Shown here: positions 8,027-15,629 of the stretch, piece by piece
Layout of the letters: every line of letters starts with the position of its first letter
Position numbering within the stretch: position 1 is the stretch's first letter
Source: CAJQQK01 sp963696075
GTDB lineage: Bacteria; Pseudomonadota; Alphaproteobacteria; Rhizobiales; Hyphomicrobiaceae
Direction: 5' to 3'
Length of the DNA stretch: 64,000 bases
NCBI GenBank assembly: GCA_963696075.1
Contig: CAVOJD010000006.1
Span: 186,001-250,000 of the forward strand
Position numbers and translations under genes: made by a program
The notes under the pieces: generated by a model
The model's database searches: none
What the model was told of the DNA's origin: nothing
Seen by the model: only the letters and a program-made list of their open reading frames with translations

Positions 8027-8899
8027 ATGCCGGCATTGAGCCCCGACCAGATCGACCAGTTCTGGCGTGACGGTGTCCTGACGGTGCCAAACGCGGTGAC
8101 GCCCGCGAATCTGGCCGCCTTGAAGCGTGATTTCGATGCCTGGGTCGACGAGAGCCGCAGCCACACCGGTCCCTACGGGCAGTGTATCGATGGCCGCCCC
8201 CGCTTCGATCTGCAACCCGGCCACACCCCGGAACAGCCCGCACTGCGCCGCGTCCAGGCCCCAACCGAGGTCTCGGACGCTTATTTCGAAGCAATGTCGT
8301 CCAGTCCGATGGTCGAAATGATTGCCGACCTGATCGGTCCCGACGTCAAGCTCCATCACACCAAGATCAACTCCAAGCTCCCCGGCGCGGCCACCGAGGT
8401 GAAGTGGCATCAGGATTTCTGCTTCACGCCCCATTCCAACAGCGACGTCATCACCGCCCTGTTGATGGTCGACGACGTCACCGAGGCCAACGGCCCGCTC
8501 GAAGTCTTGGCCGGCTCCCATCGCGGCGACCTCCACCCGATCTGGCAGGACGGCACCTTCACCGGCGCCATCGATGACGCGACGGCCGCCACCATGCAAA
8601 GCCAGTCCCAACGCTGCCTCGGCCCGGCAGGCTCCGTGTGCCTGATGCACACCCGCCTCGCCCACGGTTCCGCCCCCAATCGCTCCGCCGACCCGCGCAC
8701 GCTTTTGATCTGCGTCTATTCCGCCGGTGACGCCGTCCCCCTGACGCCGAACCCGGTGCCAACGACCCACGAAGGCCTGTTCGTCGCCGGTGAGGACAAG
8801 GGCCTGATCCGGTCTGAGCCCTATCAGGTCTTGCGCCCGCAGTATCCCAAGACATCGTTCTTCGCCCAACAGTCCGCCGACGAACGTGCCGCGGGCTGA
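8027..8899 (+). CDS. Phytanoyl-CoA dioxygenase (PhyH) family Fe(II)/2-oxoglutarate oxygenase
   Basis: A 290-residue non-haem iron, 2-oxoglutarate-dependent oxygenase of the PhyH family, cytoplasmic and of unknown substrate. The metal-binding facial triad is visible as WHQDF (His-x-Asp) near residue 126 and the distal His in HTRLAHGSAPN. The downstream Arg in DPRTLLICVY fits the 2-oxoglutarate-binding position. ATG 8027 is preferred over an in-frame GTG at 8018 because CGGAGTG (8014-8020) gives a Shine-Dalgarno with 8-nt spacing. The NIPSNAP gene follows after 45 bp and is probably co-transcribed. PhyH proteins hydroxylate diverse metabolites, so phytanoyl-CoA itself need not be the substrate. 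Confidence 0.9.
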   Translation: MPALSPDQIDQFWRDGVLTVPNAVTPANLAALKRDFDAWVDESRSHTGPYGQCIDGRPRFDLQPGHTPEQPALRRVQAPTEVSDAYFEAMSSSPMVEMIADLIGPDVKLHHTKINSKLPGAATEVKWHQDFCFTPHSNSDVITALLMVDDVTEANGPLEVLAGSHRGDLHPIWQDGTFTGAIDDATAATMQSQSQRCLGPAGSVCLMHTRLAHGSAPNRSADPRTLLICVYSAGDAVPLTPNPVPTTHEGLFVAGEDKGLIRSEPYQVLRPQYPKTSFFAQQSADERAAG

Positions 8900-8944
8900 A
8901 CCCGGCTGCCCGACGCACCCCATACCTCAACCAAGGACCGCCCG

Positions 8945-9580
8945 ATGATCTATGAATTGCGCACCTACACCACCCCCGCCGGTAAGGCGCCTGAGCTTGC
9001 CAAATATTCCGCCGAGATCGGCCGCCCGATCCGCGGCGATGACTACGGCAAGCTCGAAGGCTATTGGCTGACCGAGATCGGCCCCCTCAACAAGGTCATG
9101 CATCTGTGGTCTTACGCCGACCTTGAGGACCGTACGAAGCGCCGCGCCGCTCTGGCCAAGAATGACCGCTGGAAAAACGAGTACCTCGCGACCGCCGGCC
9201 CGCTCGTCCTGCGTCAGGATATCCGACTGATGACGGCGGCCAAGCCGATCACGCCGCCGGACAAGGAGGGCAACGTCTACGAGTACCGCTATTACCGGGT
9301 GAAAGTCGGCAAGATCAACGAGTGGATCGCCAACATCATGGAGGCCATGCCGGCGCGCGAGAAGCATTCCAGGAACGTCGCGCTCTTCCAGTCCATCGCC
9401 GGTCAGCCCAACGAGGTTTCCCACATCTGGGCCTACGAGAGCCTCAACCATCGCGCCGAGGCCCGCGCCGCCGCGGCCGCCGATCCCGCCTGGCAGGCAT
9501 TTCTCGCGAAGTCTGGTCCGATGCTTGAGGAGATGGACAGCCTGATCATGCTGCCCTCGTCATCCTCGCCCCTCAAATAG
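8945..9580 (+). CDS. NIPSNAP family protein with two domains
   Basis: A 211-residue protein made of two ferredoxin-like alpha/beta repeats of the NIPSNAP/dimeric alpha-beta barrel type. The first opens MIYELRTYTTPAGKAPE and the second opens VYEYRYYRVKVGKINEW near residue 108. Each ends in a segment of the form 'LWSYADLEDRTKRRAAL' or 'IWAYESLNHRAEARAAA', a family hallmark. Such proteins are often next to oxygenases or catabolic enzymes and may act as small-molecule binding or auxiliary proteins. Biochemistry is poorly defined. It lies 45 bp downstream of the PhyH gene, suggesting a two-gene unit. Confidence 0.88.
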   Translation: MIYELRTYTTPAGKAPELAKYSAEIGRPIRGDDYGKLEGYWLTEIGPLNKVMHLWSYADLEDRTKRRAALAKNDRWKNEYLATAGPLVLRQDIRLMTAAKPITPPDKEGNVYEYRYYRVKVGKINEWIANIMEAMPAREKHSRNVALFQSIAGQPNEVSHIWAYESLNHRAEARAAAAADPAWQAFLAKSGPMLEEMDSLIMLPSSSSPLK

Positions 9581-9624
9581 TGACACCGCTCGAATAGTGT
9601 CACCAAGTATAGCTCTGCGGCGTG

Positions 9625-10230
9625 CTAGACGCTGTGCGCCGCGAGCAGCTTGTCCGACAGCGCGCCAATGCGCATTTCCGCTTCATCATCGAGCGGGATG
9701 CCATCCAGTTCGTTCGGCAGATTGGCCAGGAACGAGAACGGATCGGCCTCAAGCTTGGCAAACACCGGGCCGATCAGACGCAGCTTCTCGATCGCCGACA
9801 GCGTATTGGCGCTCCCGTTCTGTGCGTTCGCCTTGATGAGCGCCACCGCCTCTGCCAGTTGCCACGCGACGGCCTTGCGCTCATCCTCGCTGTGGCCAAC
9901 CTGGCCACCATTGCTGTGCGCCGGCGGCGTCGACGGTCGCGCCTCGAAGTTCTGCCCTGGCGCTTCCGAGAAGCCATACGGCATCATCGCCGCAGACGAG
10001 CCGATGGTATCGCAGAGGAGGTCATTGGGCGTGGCTTTGAGCAGCTCGCAGATCCGCAGTAACAATTGCAGGTCCGGCTCGACCTCCGCCCGCTCGTAGC
10101 GCGTATAGCGGTTCTCATCGATGCCGAGCGCCCGGGCAAAGCTGCGCGCGGTCTTGAAGCCACGCGGTATGCGAATTGCGCGCAATCGATGTGCGAAACG
10201 GCTCCGCGCGTCTGTGGGGTCTTTGGACAT
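9625..10230 (-). CDS. XRE-family helix-turn-helix transcriptional regulator
   Basis: A 201-residue protein starting MSKDPTDARSRF at ATG 10230, with AGGA about 10 nt upstream. The N-terminal half is a Cro/C1-type HTH: FARALGIDENRYTRYERAEVEPDLQLLLRICELLKATPNDLL. The remaining ~110 residues are a low-complexity linker and a helical region with no recognised domain. It is transcribed away from hrpB from an unusually AT-rich region, which may hold its own operator. It could be an autoregulated cellular regulator. A phage origin is possible, but no phage genes are nearby. Confidence 0.85.
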   Translation of the reverse strand: MSKDPTDARSRFAHRLRAIRIPRGFKTARSFARALGIDENRYTRYERAEVEPDLQLLLRICELLKATPNDLLCDTIGSSAAMMPYGFSEAPGQNFEARPSTPPAHSNGGQVGHSEDERKAVAWQLAEAVALIKANAQNGSANTLSAIEKLRLIGPVFAKLEADPFSFLANLPNELDGIPLDDEAEMRIGALSDKLLAAHSV

Positions 10231-10494
10231 GTCACCACATTCCTGCTGAAAGGGGGGACAATCGCCTATTGCAGACCACAAGTAACGTGAAAAAAGAGCA
10301 AATACTAAATGAATAAAGTGAACAATAAGCACAACATGAGAGAGGACATTAAGTGAAATTTTATCAATGTGTTAGGTTTTTAGAGGTGCGATGATTGTGA
10401 TGTTTCCGAAGGCTGATGAACGTAGAATGTCTGTCTCGGGTTGTCATTAATCACCGAAAATAGCAAACATCTGAGTCCGGATAATCAGACGGCT
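10231..10494. promoter_or_regulatory. AT-rich divergent spacer between the XRE regulator and hrpB
   Basis: This is visibly richer in A and T than the rest of the window, especially 10280-10390 (for example AAAATTTTA-type tracts and GTTAGGTTTTTAG). It must carry the promoters for the leftward regulator and the rightward helicase. No single operator palindrome could be assigned by eye. Confidence 0.45.
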
Positions 10495-12987
10495 ATGCTG
10501 GATCTGCCGATAAGAGAAGCGCTGCCATCGCTGTGCGCCGCCCTGGCTGCGGGCAATCGCGCCGTCCTGATCGCGCCCCCTGGTGCCGGCAAAACCACTG
10601 GTGTGCCGCCGGCGCTCTTGGACGAGCCGTGGTTGGGTGCGGCCCGCATCATCATGCTCGAGCCCCGCCGCCTCGCAGCCCGCGCCGCGTCAACGCGCAT
10701 GGCCGACGTCCGCGCCGAACCCCTGGGCCGCACGATCGGCCTGCGCGCCCGCATGATGACGGCCGTCACGCCTGAGACCCGCATCGAGGTCGTCACCGAA
10801 GGTGTCTTCACGCGGATGATCCTCGACGATCCGGAACTCACCGGCATCGGCGCCGTCATCTTCGATGAATTCCACGAGCGCTCCCTGGACGCCGATTTCG
10901 GCCTCGCGCTTGCGCTCGACGCCCAGGAAGGCCTGCGCCCTGATCTGCGCCTTCTTGTGATGTCGGCAACCCTCGATGGCGGCCGCATCGCGGAACGGCT
11001 TGGCAGCAAGGACACCCCCTGCCCCGTGATCACCTCCGAAGGCCGCAGCTATCCGGTCGAGACGCACTACCTCGGTCGCGATGCAGCCGCCCCGCTCGAA
11101 CGCGCGGTCGCTGCGGCAACCGCCCGCGCGCTGGCGGAGGCCGACGGGGCCGTCCTTGTCTTCCTGCCCGGCGCGCGCGAGATCCGCCGTGCCGCTGAAG
11201 CGCTTGGCGAGCGTTTCGCCGGTCAGGCCGTCGACATCCACCCGCTCTACGGCGCCCTCGACCGGGCCCAGCAGGATGCAGCCCTGCGCCCCGCACCGAA
11301 GGGCCGCCGCAAGGTCGTCCTCAGTTCCGCCATTGCCGAAACCTCGCTCACGATCGAAGGCGTCACCGCGGTCATTGATTCCGGCCTCGCCCGCGTGCCG
11401 CGCTACGATGTCGGCGCCCGCCTCACCCGCCTCGAGACACAGCGCGCCTCCCGCGCCTCCGTTGACCAGCGCCGCGGCCGCGCCGGGCGCCTTGGCCCAG
11501 GCAGATGCTATCGCCTGTGGGCTGAACCGGAAACGATGAGCCTGCCGCCGTTTGCCGCCCCGGAAATGACCTCAGCGGATCTGTCAGGCCTCCTCCTGGA
11601 CTGCGCCGCGTGGGGTGTCACCGAGCCGGCCCAACTGACCTGGCTGGACCCGCCCCCTGCCGCAGCCCTCCGCGCGGCCAGAGACGATCTGTGCGCCTTG
11701 GGAGCCATCGACGCGGCCGGCCGTCTGACGGATTTTGGCCGCGCTTTGCGCGCCCTCCCACTCGCCCCGCATCTGGCGGCCATGGTCGTTCGCGCCGCTG
11801 ATCAGGGTCACGCGATCGCCGCCGCCCGCCTCGCCGCGCTCATTGCTGAGCCGGGCCTTGGTGGCCGCGGCGCCGACATCGACGCGCGCCTTGCCCGCTT
11901 CACCACCGACCGCGGCGAGCGGGCCGCCGGCATGCGCAAACTGGCCGACCGCTGGGCCGGGCAGGCCAACGCCGTGGCAAAAGCGCGGCCCGCTGCCGCC
12001 AACGGCCGCGCATCCACCCCGCTTGGCACCGGCGCCTTGTTGCTTCTCGCCTACCCCGACCGCCTTGCCGCCGCCCGCGGCCATGGCCGGTTCCTGCTCG
12101 CCTCGGGCGGCCAGGCGAGCCTTCCCGAGGAAGACTCGCTGGCCTCGGCCCGTTTCCTCGTTGTGGCAGACCTTCAGGGCGCCGAACGCCGCGCCCGCAT
12201 CACCACCGCCGCCGAGATCTCGATCGACGATGTCGAAACAGTTTTCCGCGACCGTATCGAGACGCGCGACGACGTCGTTTTCGATCCCGCAACGCTGAGC
12301 CTCAAGGCCCGCCGCCGCCGCGTCATCGGTGCAGTCACCCTGAGCGAGACGGCCGCCGCCCGTCCGGATCCAGACCTTGCCGCCGACGTGCTGGGCGCGG
12401 GGGTAGCCGCTGCCGGTCTCGGCGTCCTCCCCTGGACCAAGGCGCAACGCCAATGCCGTGATCGTGTCGCATTCCTCCGCCTCTCAGCCCCCGATGTCTG
12501 GCCGGATCTCTGCGATGCAACCCTGACCGCCACGCTCGCCGACTGGCTGGGCCCGTTCCTCCACGCCAAGACCGCGGTGCGTGACATCACCGCTGATGAC
12601 CTCGCCCAGGCTCTCGACCTGCTGATCGGCTGGGAAAACCGCCGCCGCCTTGACCTCCAGGCGCCCACCCATTGGCAGGCGCCGACGGGCCACAACCATC
12701 CGATCGCCTATGACGGCGAGCACGCCCCGAGCGTCGCGCTGCGTGTCCAGGAACTCTTCGGCCTAAAAACCCATCCCGCGATCGACGACGGCCGCTTGGC
12801 CCTGACCCTCGTCCTGCTCTCCCCCGCCGGCCGCCCCATCCAGGTCACCCGCGACCTGCCCGGCTTCTGGTCCGGCTCCTGGGCAGACGTTCGCGCCGAC
12901 CTGCGCGGCCGCTACCCCAAGCACCCCTGGCCGGAGGACCCGGCCAACGCACAGCCCACTGCGCGGGCCAAGCCCAAGGGCACGTAA
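10495..12987 (+). CDS. hrpB: ATP-dependent RNA helicase HrpB (DEAH/RHA family)
   Basis: An 830-residue DEAH-box helicase. Motifs in order are Walker A APPGAGKTT (near residue 29), DEFH within IFDEFHERSLDADFG, SAT in VMSATLDG, the motif V region SSAIAETSLTIEGVTAVIDSG, and motif VI QRRGRAGRLGPGRC. A helicase-associated domain and the HrpB-specific C-terminal domain follow. ATG 10495 (MLDLPIREALP) matches the usual HrpB N-terminus. An in-frame TTG at 10441 would add 18 residues, and neither has a strong Shine-Dalgarno. HrpB proteins are widespread in proteobacteria with an incompletely known RNA-related role. It stands alone. Confidence 0.95.
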   Translation: MLDLPIREALPSLCAALAAGNRAVLIAPPGAGKTTGVPPALLDEPWLGAARIIMLEPRRLAARAASTRMADVRAEPLGRTIGLRARMMTAVTPETRIEVVTEGVFTRMILDDPELTGIGAVIFDEFHERSLDADFGLALALDAQEGLRPDLRLLVMSATLDGGRIAERLGSKDTPCPVITSEGRSYPVETHYLGRDAAAPLERAVAAATARALAEADGAVLVFLPGAREIRRAAEALGERFAGQAVDIHPLYGALDRAQQDAALRPAPKGRRKVVLSSAIAETSLTIEGVTAVIDSGLARVPRYDVGARLTRLETQRASRASVDQRRGRAGRLGPGRCYRLWAEPETMSLPPFAAPEMTSADLSGLLLDCAAWGVTEPAQLTWLDPPPAAALRAARDDLCALGAIDAAGRLTDFGRALRALPLAPHLAAMVVRAADQGHAIAAARLAALIAEPGLGGRGADIDARLARFTTDRGERAAGMRKLADRWAGQANAVAKARPAAANGRASTPLGTGALLLLAYPDRLAAARGHGRFLLASGGQASLPEEDSLASARFLVVADLQGAERRARITTAAEISIDDVETVFRDRIETRDDVVFDPATLSLKARRRRVIGAVTLSETAAARPDPDLAADVLGAGVAAAGLGVLPWTKAQRQCRDRVAFLRLSAPDVWPDLCDATLTATLADWLGPFLHAKTAVRDITADDLAQALDLLIGWENRRRLDLQAPTHWQAPTGHNHPIAYDGEHAPSVALRVQELFGLKTHPAIDDGRLALTLVLLSPAGRPIQVTRDLPGFWSGSWADVRADLRGRYPKHPWPEDPANAQPTARAKPKGT

Positions 12988-13037
12988 GGCAGCCGCTGTC
13001 GTCGGGCGCCCGGATCATGCCCGACGAACCCGCAAAA

Positions 13038-13439
13038 CTAGTCGCCGACCCGCTCCAGCATGCGCCATTCGACCGCTCGCCCCGAGTGCGGTGGAAATAC
13101 GTTGCCTCGCGTCAGAAAAACGGTTTCGGACGAGTCCTTAACCATCCAAACGCCGCTCTCTGGGCACGGCTCCCCCGTCCGTCCGTGAACTTGTGGCTGT
13201 TGGGTCTGCACCAGTTCATAGAGATACTCTGGCGCAAGGTCCGCGCCGTTGGGCCAAGTTATCGTATCTAGTTCCGGATCGGCATGGACTTGCGCGAACA
13301 GCGCTGGATCGCGCAATGGCTCGAACATCGGCCCCCAAAGCTCATTTTCGAGGTCCACTTCGCCACTCGTCCCGTCTGAGAAAGTGATCCAGACGCGGTA
13401 GTCCGACGTGTGGTGGGCATTCTTCACCGACGGCGTCAT
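13038..13439 (-). CDS. DUF2442 domain protein, partner of the DUF4160 gene
   Basis: A 133-residue protein whose first ~80 residues (VWITFSDGTSGEVDLENELWGPMFEPLRDPALFAQV) match the small DUF2442 fold. The 'GEVDL' and 'F.PLRDP..F' pattern is typical. The C-terminal ~50 residues look unrelated and poorly conserved. It follows the DUF4160 gene with a 5-bp gap, so the two form a bicistronic unit. DUF4160-DUF2442 pairs recur on many bacterial chromosomes in a toxin-antitoxin-like arrangement, but their activity is not established. Lower GC than the neighbours suggests acquisition by transfer. Confidence 0.8.
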   Translation of the reverse strand: MTPSVKNAHHTSDYRVWITFSDGTSGEVDLENELWGPMFEPLRDPALFAQVHADPELDTITWPNGADLAPEYLYELVQTQQPQVHGRTGEPCPESGVWMVKDSSETVFLTRGNVFPPHSGRAVEWRMLERVGD

Positions 13440-13444
13440 GTCAC

Positions 13445-13705
13445 CTACTCCAGCGGCTCGATTTTGTTCAACGGCTCCCGCGCCAAGGCGCGCCGCCAGT
13501 TTTGGCGCAGTTCCTCATCATTGATCATGCGCCATTCTCGAACGAGTTCTAGGGCGCGCCGCGGCAATTGACCATCCAGCAGCTCGCCGCTTTCGATATC
13601 GATTTTTGCACGTTGCTCACCATATCGCACGTGGAAGTGGGCCGGTTCATGATCATTATAATACATCGTAATGACCATCCCGAGGAAGCGGCTGATCTCC
13701 GGCAC
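13445..13705 (-). CDS. DUF4160 domain protein
   Basis: An 86-residue protein starting at GTG 13705 with AGGAGA about 6 nt upstream. The DUF4160 signature is clear: ISRFLGMVITMYYNDH, then EPAHFHVRYGEQRAKIDI, then a helix RRALELVREWRMINDEELRQNW. The conserved His-x-Pro-x-His-Phe-His-type cluster (NDHEPAHFHV) is intact. It precedes a DUF2442 gene by 5 bp. Such pairs have been suggested to be toxin-antitoxin-like on the basis of size and pairing. This is inference. Confidence 0.85.
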   Translation of the reverse strand: MPEISRFLGMVITMYYNDHEPAHFHVRYGEQRAKIDIESGELLDGQLPRRALELVREWRMINDEELRQNWRRALAREPLNKIEPLE

Positions 13706-13912
13706 TTGGCTCTCCTAGGGATATTCGTCGCAGTTGCTGGGAAACCAGCCTTTGGGGGCGCTTGGAAACAATTTCTGGCGGCTCATTATGCACACGAACA
13801 ATCCCGGTTGAAGCAACGCCGCCGCTATTGATCCAGGTCATACCCTTCCCGCGCGCGCCGTCTATCTTTGAGCCTGAGACACTGGAAACTGCCTCCCCAA
13901 CGGAGCCCGCCC

Positions 13913-14485
13913 ATGTCGAAGATCCTCGTCATCGTCGGCCACGTCCGCCCGGGAACCTACTGCGACGCCCTCGGTGACGCCTACGCGACAGGCGCCCGCG
14001 CCGGCGGCCACGACGTCACCCTCGTCCACACCGCAACGCTCGACTTCGACCCCATCCTGCGCGGCGCCTACGAAGAGCGCCAGCCGCTCGAGGCGGACCT
14101 CGTGCCCATCCGCGACGCCCTCTTCGCTGCGAACCATATCGTCATCATCTTCCCCCTCTGGCTCGGCACCATGCCCGCGATCCTGAAGGGCTTCCTCGAG
14201 CGCATCCTCCAGCCCGATCTGTTTGATGCGATGAAGGCAGGCCACTTCGTAACGCCCCTCAAGGGCAAATCCGCCCGCATCATCATGACCATGGGCATGC
14301 CCGGCTTCGTCTACCGCTGGTGGTTCGGCGCCCATGCGCTTTCGGTCCTGAAACGCAATATCTTAGGCTTCCTCGGCGCCGGCCCGATCCGTTCCACCAT
14401 CCACGGCTCGATCGAGAGCGTTTCAGACGAAAAGCGCAAAACCTGGCTCGCCGCGGCGGAAGCGCTGGGCCGTGTCGCGAACTGA
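13913..14485 (+). CDS. NAD(P)H-dependent oxidoreductase, flavodoxin-like fold (MdaB/WrbA/NQO type)
   Basis: A 190-residue FMN- or FAD-dependent reductase with the flavodoxin-like fold. ATG 13913 has GGAG at 13902-13905. The phosphate-binding first loop reads ILVIVGHVRPGTYCDALGD. The sequence HIVIIFPLWLGTMPAILKGF is the hallmark of the NAD(P)H dehydrogenase (quinone)/MdaB group, followed by KSARIIMTMGMPGFVYRWWFG. Likely role: two-electron reduction of quinones or other electrophiles in the cytoplasm. It is monocistronic, with a terminator at 14542-14565. Confidence 0.88.
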   Translation: MSKILVIVGHVRPGTYCDALGDAYATGARAGGHDVTLVHTATLDFDPILRGAYEERQPLEADLVPIRDALFAANHIVIIFPLWLGTMPAILKGFLERILQPDLFDAMKAGHFVTPLKGKSARIIMTMGMPGFVYRWWFGAHALSVLKRNILGFLGAGPIRSTIHGSIESVSDEKRKTWLAAAEALGRVAN

Positions 14486-14541
14486 TGGGCGAACTGCGCT
14501 TGACTTGGACGCGTCTCGTTTCCGCGCCAGGCACGACGTGG

Positions 14542-14565
14542 AAAGGCCCGCCGGGGCGGGCCTTT
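14542..14565 (+). terminator. Hairpin terminator between convergent genes
   Basis: AAAGGCCCGCC (14542-14552) pairs with GGCGGGCCTTT (14555-14565). The T tract is short, but the reverse strand also offers TTT, so it could serve both the flavodoxin-fold reductase and the leftward H1-like gene that ends at 14589. Confidence 0.7.
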
Positions 14566-14588
14566 ACTGTTCTCGTTACTGGTGTCTC

Positions 14589-15353
14589 TCAGTACGCCGG
14601 GCGTTGGATTTGTGACGGCGGCACGCCGCGCGCAACGAGCTTGGAGCCCGCTTTGCGTATCCGGCTGCGCGCATTGCCCAGAGCCTGGCGGCCGCGCTTT
14701 GCAACCTTGGCCGCACCGCGGATCGCGCGACCGGGAGCCTTAACCAGGCCGCGACCGATGACTCGACCGCCGCGGGCAACGTTTGCAGCGCCGCGCTTTG
14801 CGCCCCGCTTCAGGCCCGAGCCGACGATTTTAAGGCCGCGTCCCGTCTGACGCACCATGTCTTTGCCGAACCGAGCCGTTTTCTTGAGCCCGCGGCCGGT
14901 TTTGCGCACGATCGACTTGGCAGCTTTGCCCGCGCCGCCGACGGCTTTCTTGGCAACCCCCGTCACTTTCTTCGCCGCGCGCTTTGCTTGTCCGCCAACC
15001 AGCTTGACGCCTTGGCCGACACCCTTCGCTGCTTTCTTGGCAGCGCCCGCCGTCTTTTTGACGACCTTTTTGGCGGCGCTGGTCGTCTTCTTGACGGCCT
15101 TCTTGGCCGTCGACGCCGTCTTCTTGACTGCCGAGCCGGCTGCCTTGGCGGTACTTTTCGCAGCCGAACCGACTTTCTTTGCAGCCTTCTTGACGCCGCT
15201 GCCGACCTTTTTGGCGGCCTTTTTGATCTTCTTGAACAGGCCTGCTTGAGCCTGGGGCTGCTCAAGGCTGCCGCGCTGGTCGATCGTCGGCCCGGCGGCG
15301 GTGAACACGAATGCCAGCATCAGCGTTGCGGCCAGCGTTGCGGATTTCAACAT
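14589..15353 (-). CDS. Exported Lys/Ala-rich histone-H1-like protein
   Basis: A 254-residue protein with a plausible signal peptide (MLKSATLAATLMLAFVFTAAG). It then becomes extremely basic: from residue about 38 (GLFKKIKKAAKKVGSGVKK) there are many short K-K-A/T-A/V-G-x-A-K units, shifting to Arg/Gly-rich repeats after about residue 140. Composition resembles bacterial histone-H1-like/AlgP tails and cationic amphipathic peptides, but those nucleoid proteins are cytoplasmic and this one appears exported. There is no catalytic domain. It could bind anionic surface polymers, DNA or lipopolysaccharide. It starts about 270 bp upstream of lepA on the opposite strand. Confidence 0.75.
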   Translation of the reverse strand: MLKSATLAATLMLAFVFTAAGPTIDQRGSLEQPQAQAGLFKKIKKAAKKVGSGVKKAAKKVGSAAKSTAKAAGSAVKKTASTAKKAVKKTTSAAKKVVKKTAGAAKKAAKGVGQGVKLVGGQAKRAAKKVTGVAKKAVGGAGKAAKSIVRKTGRGLKKTARFGKDMVRQTGRGLKIVGSGLKRGAKRGAANVARGGRVIGRGLVKAPGRAIRGAAKVAKRGRQALGNARSRIRKAGSKLVARGVPPSQIQRPAY

Positions 15354-15629
15354 CTCTCACTCCTGGGTTTGGGTCTCAGGCGGCCCCTTGCCGCCGATAC
15401 TCGTCAGTCGCCCTGGTGCGCGAAATGGTTCACGTTCATTAAGATTTTTCCGCAGGTCCGCTCTTCCCGCGATCGCTGCCGGCGAGACCGCCCCGGAACG
15501 CATGCCGCGATCGATGTCGATGCGCTCTGGACAACCGTGTCCGGCAGCCTCATTCCCTTGTTGACCGAGCTATTCCGTCCCATCTCTTAGTGCTTCCCGA
15601 CCGTTCCCGGCGGTGGTAATAGGCAGGCC

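Noticed and set aside
9580..9603. Inverted repeat GTGACAC/GTGTCAC as a terminator after the NIPSNAP gene
   Set aside because: The stem is seven pairs with mixed composition, no T tract follows, and the arms also read as part of an imperfect direct repeat. The evidence is too weak for a feature call.
9625..10230. XRE regulator as a prophage remnant marker
   Set aside because: No integrase, phage structural genes or att-like repeats lie nearby. AT-rich promoter DNA alone is not enough.
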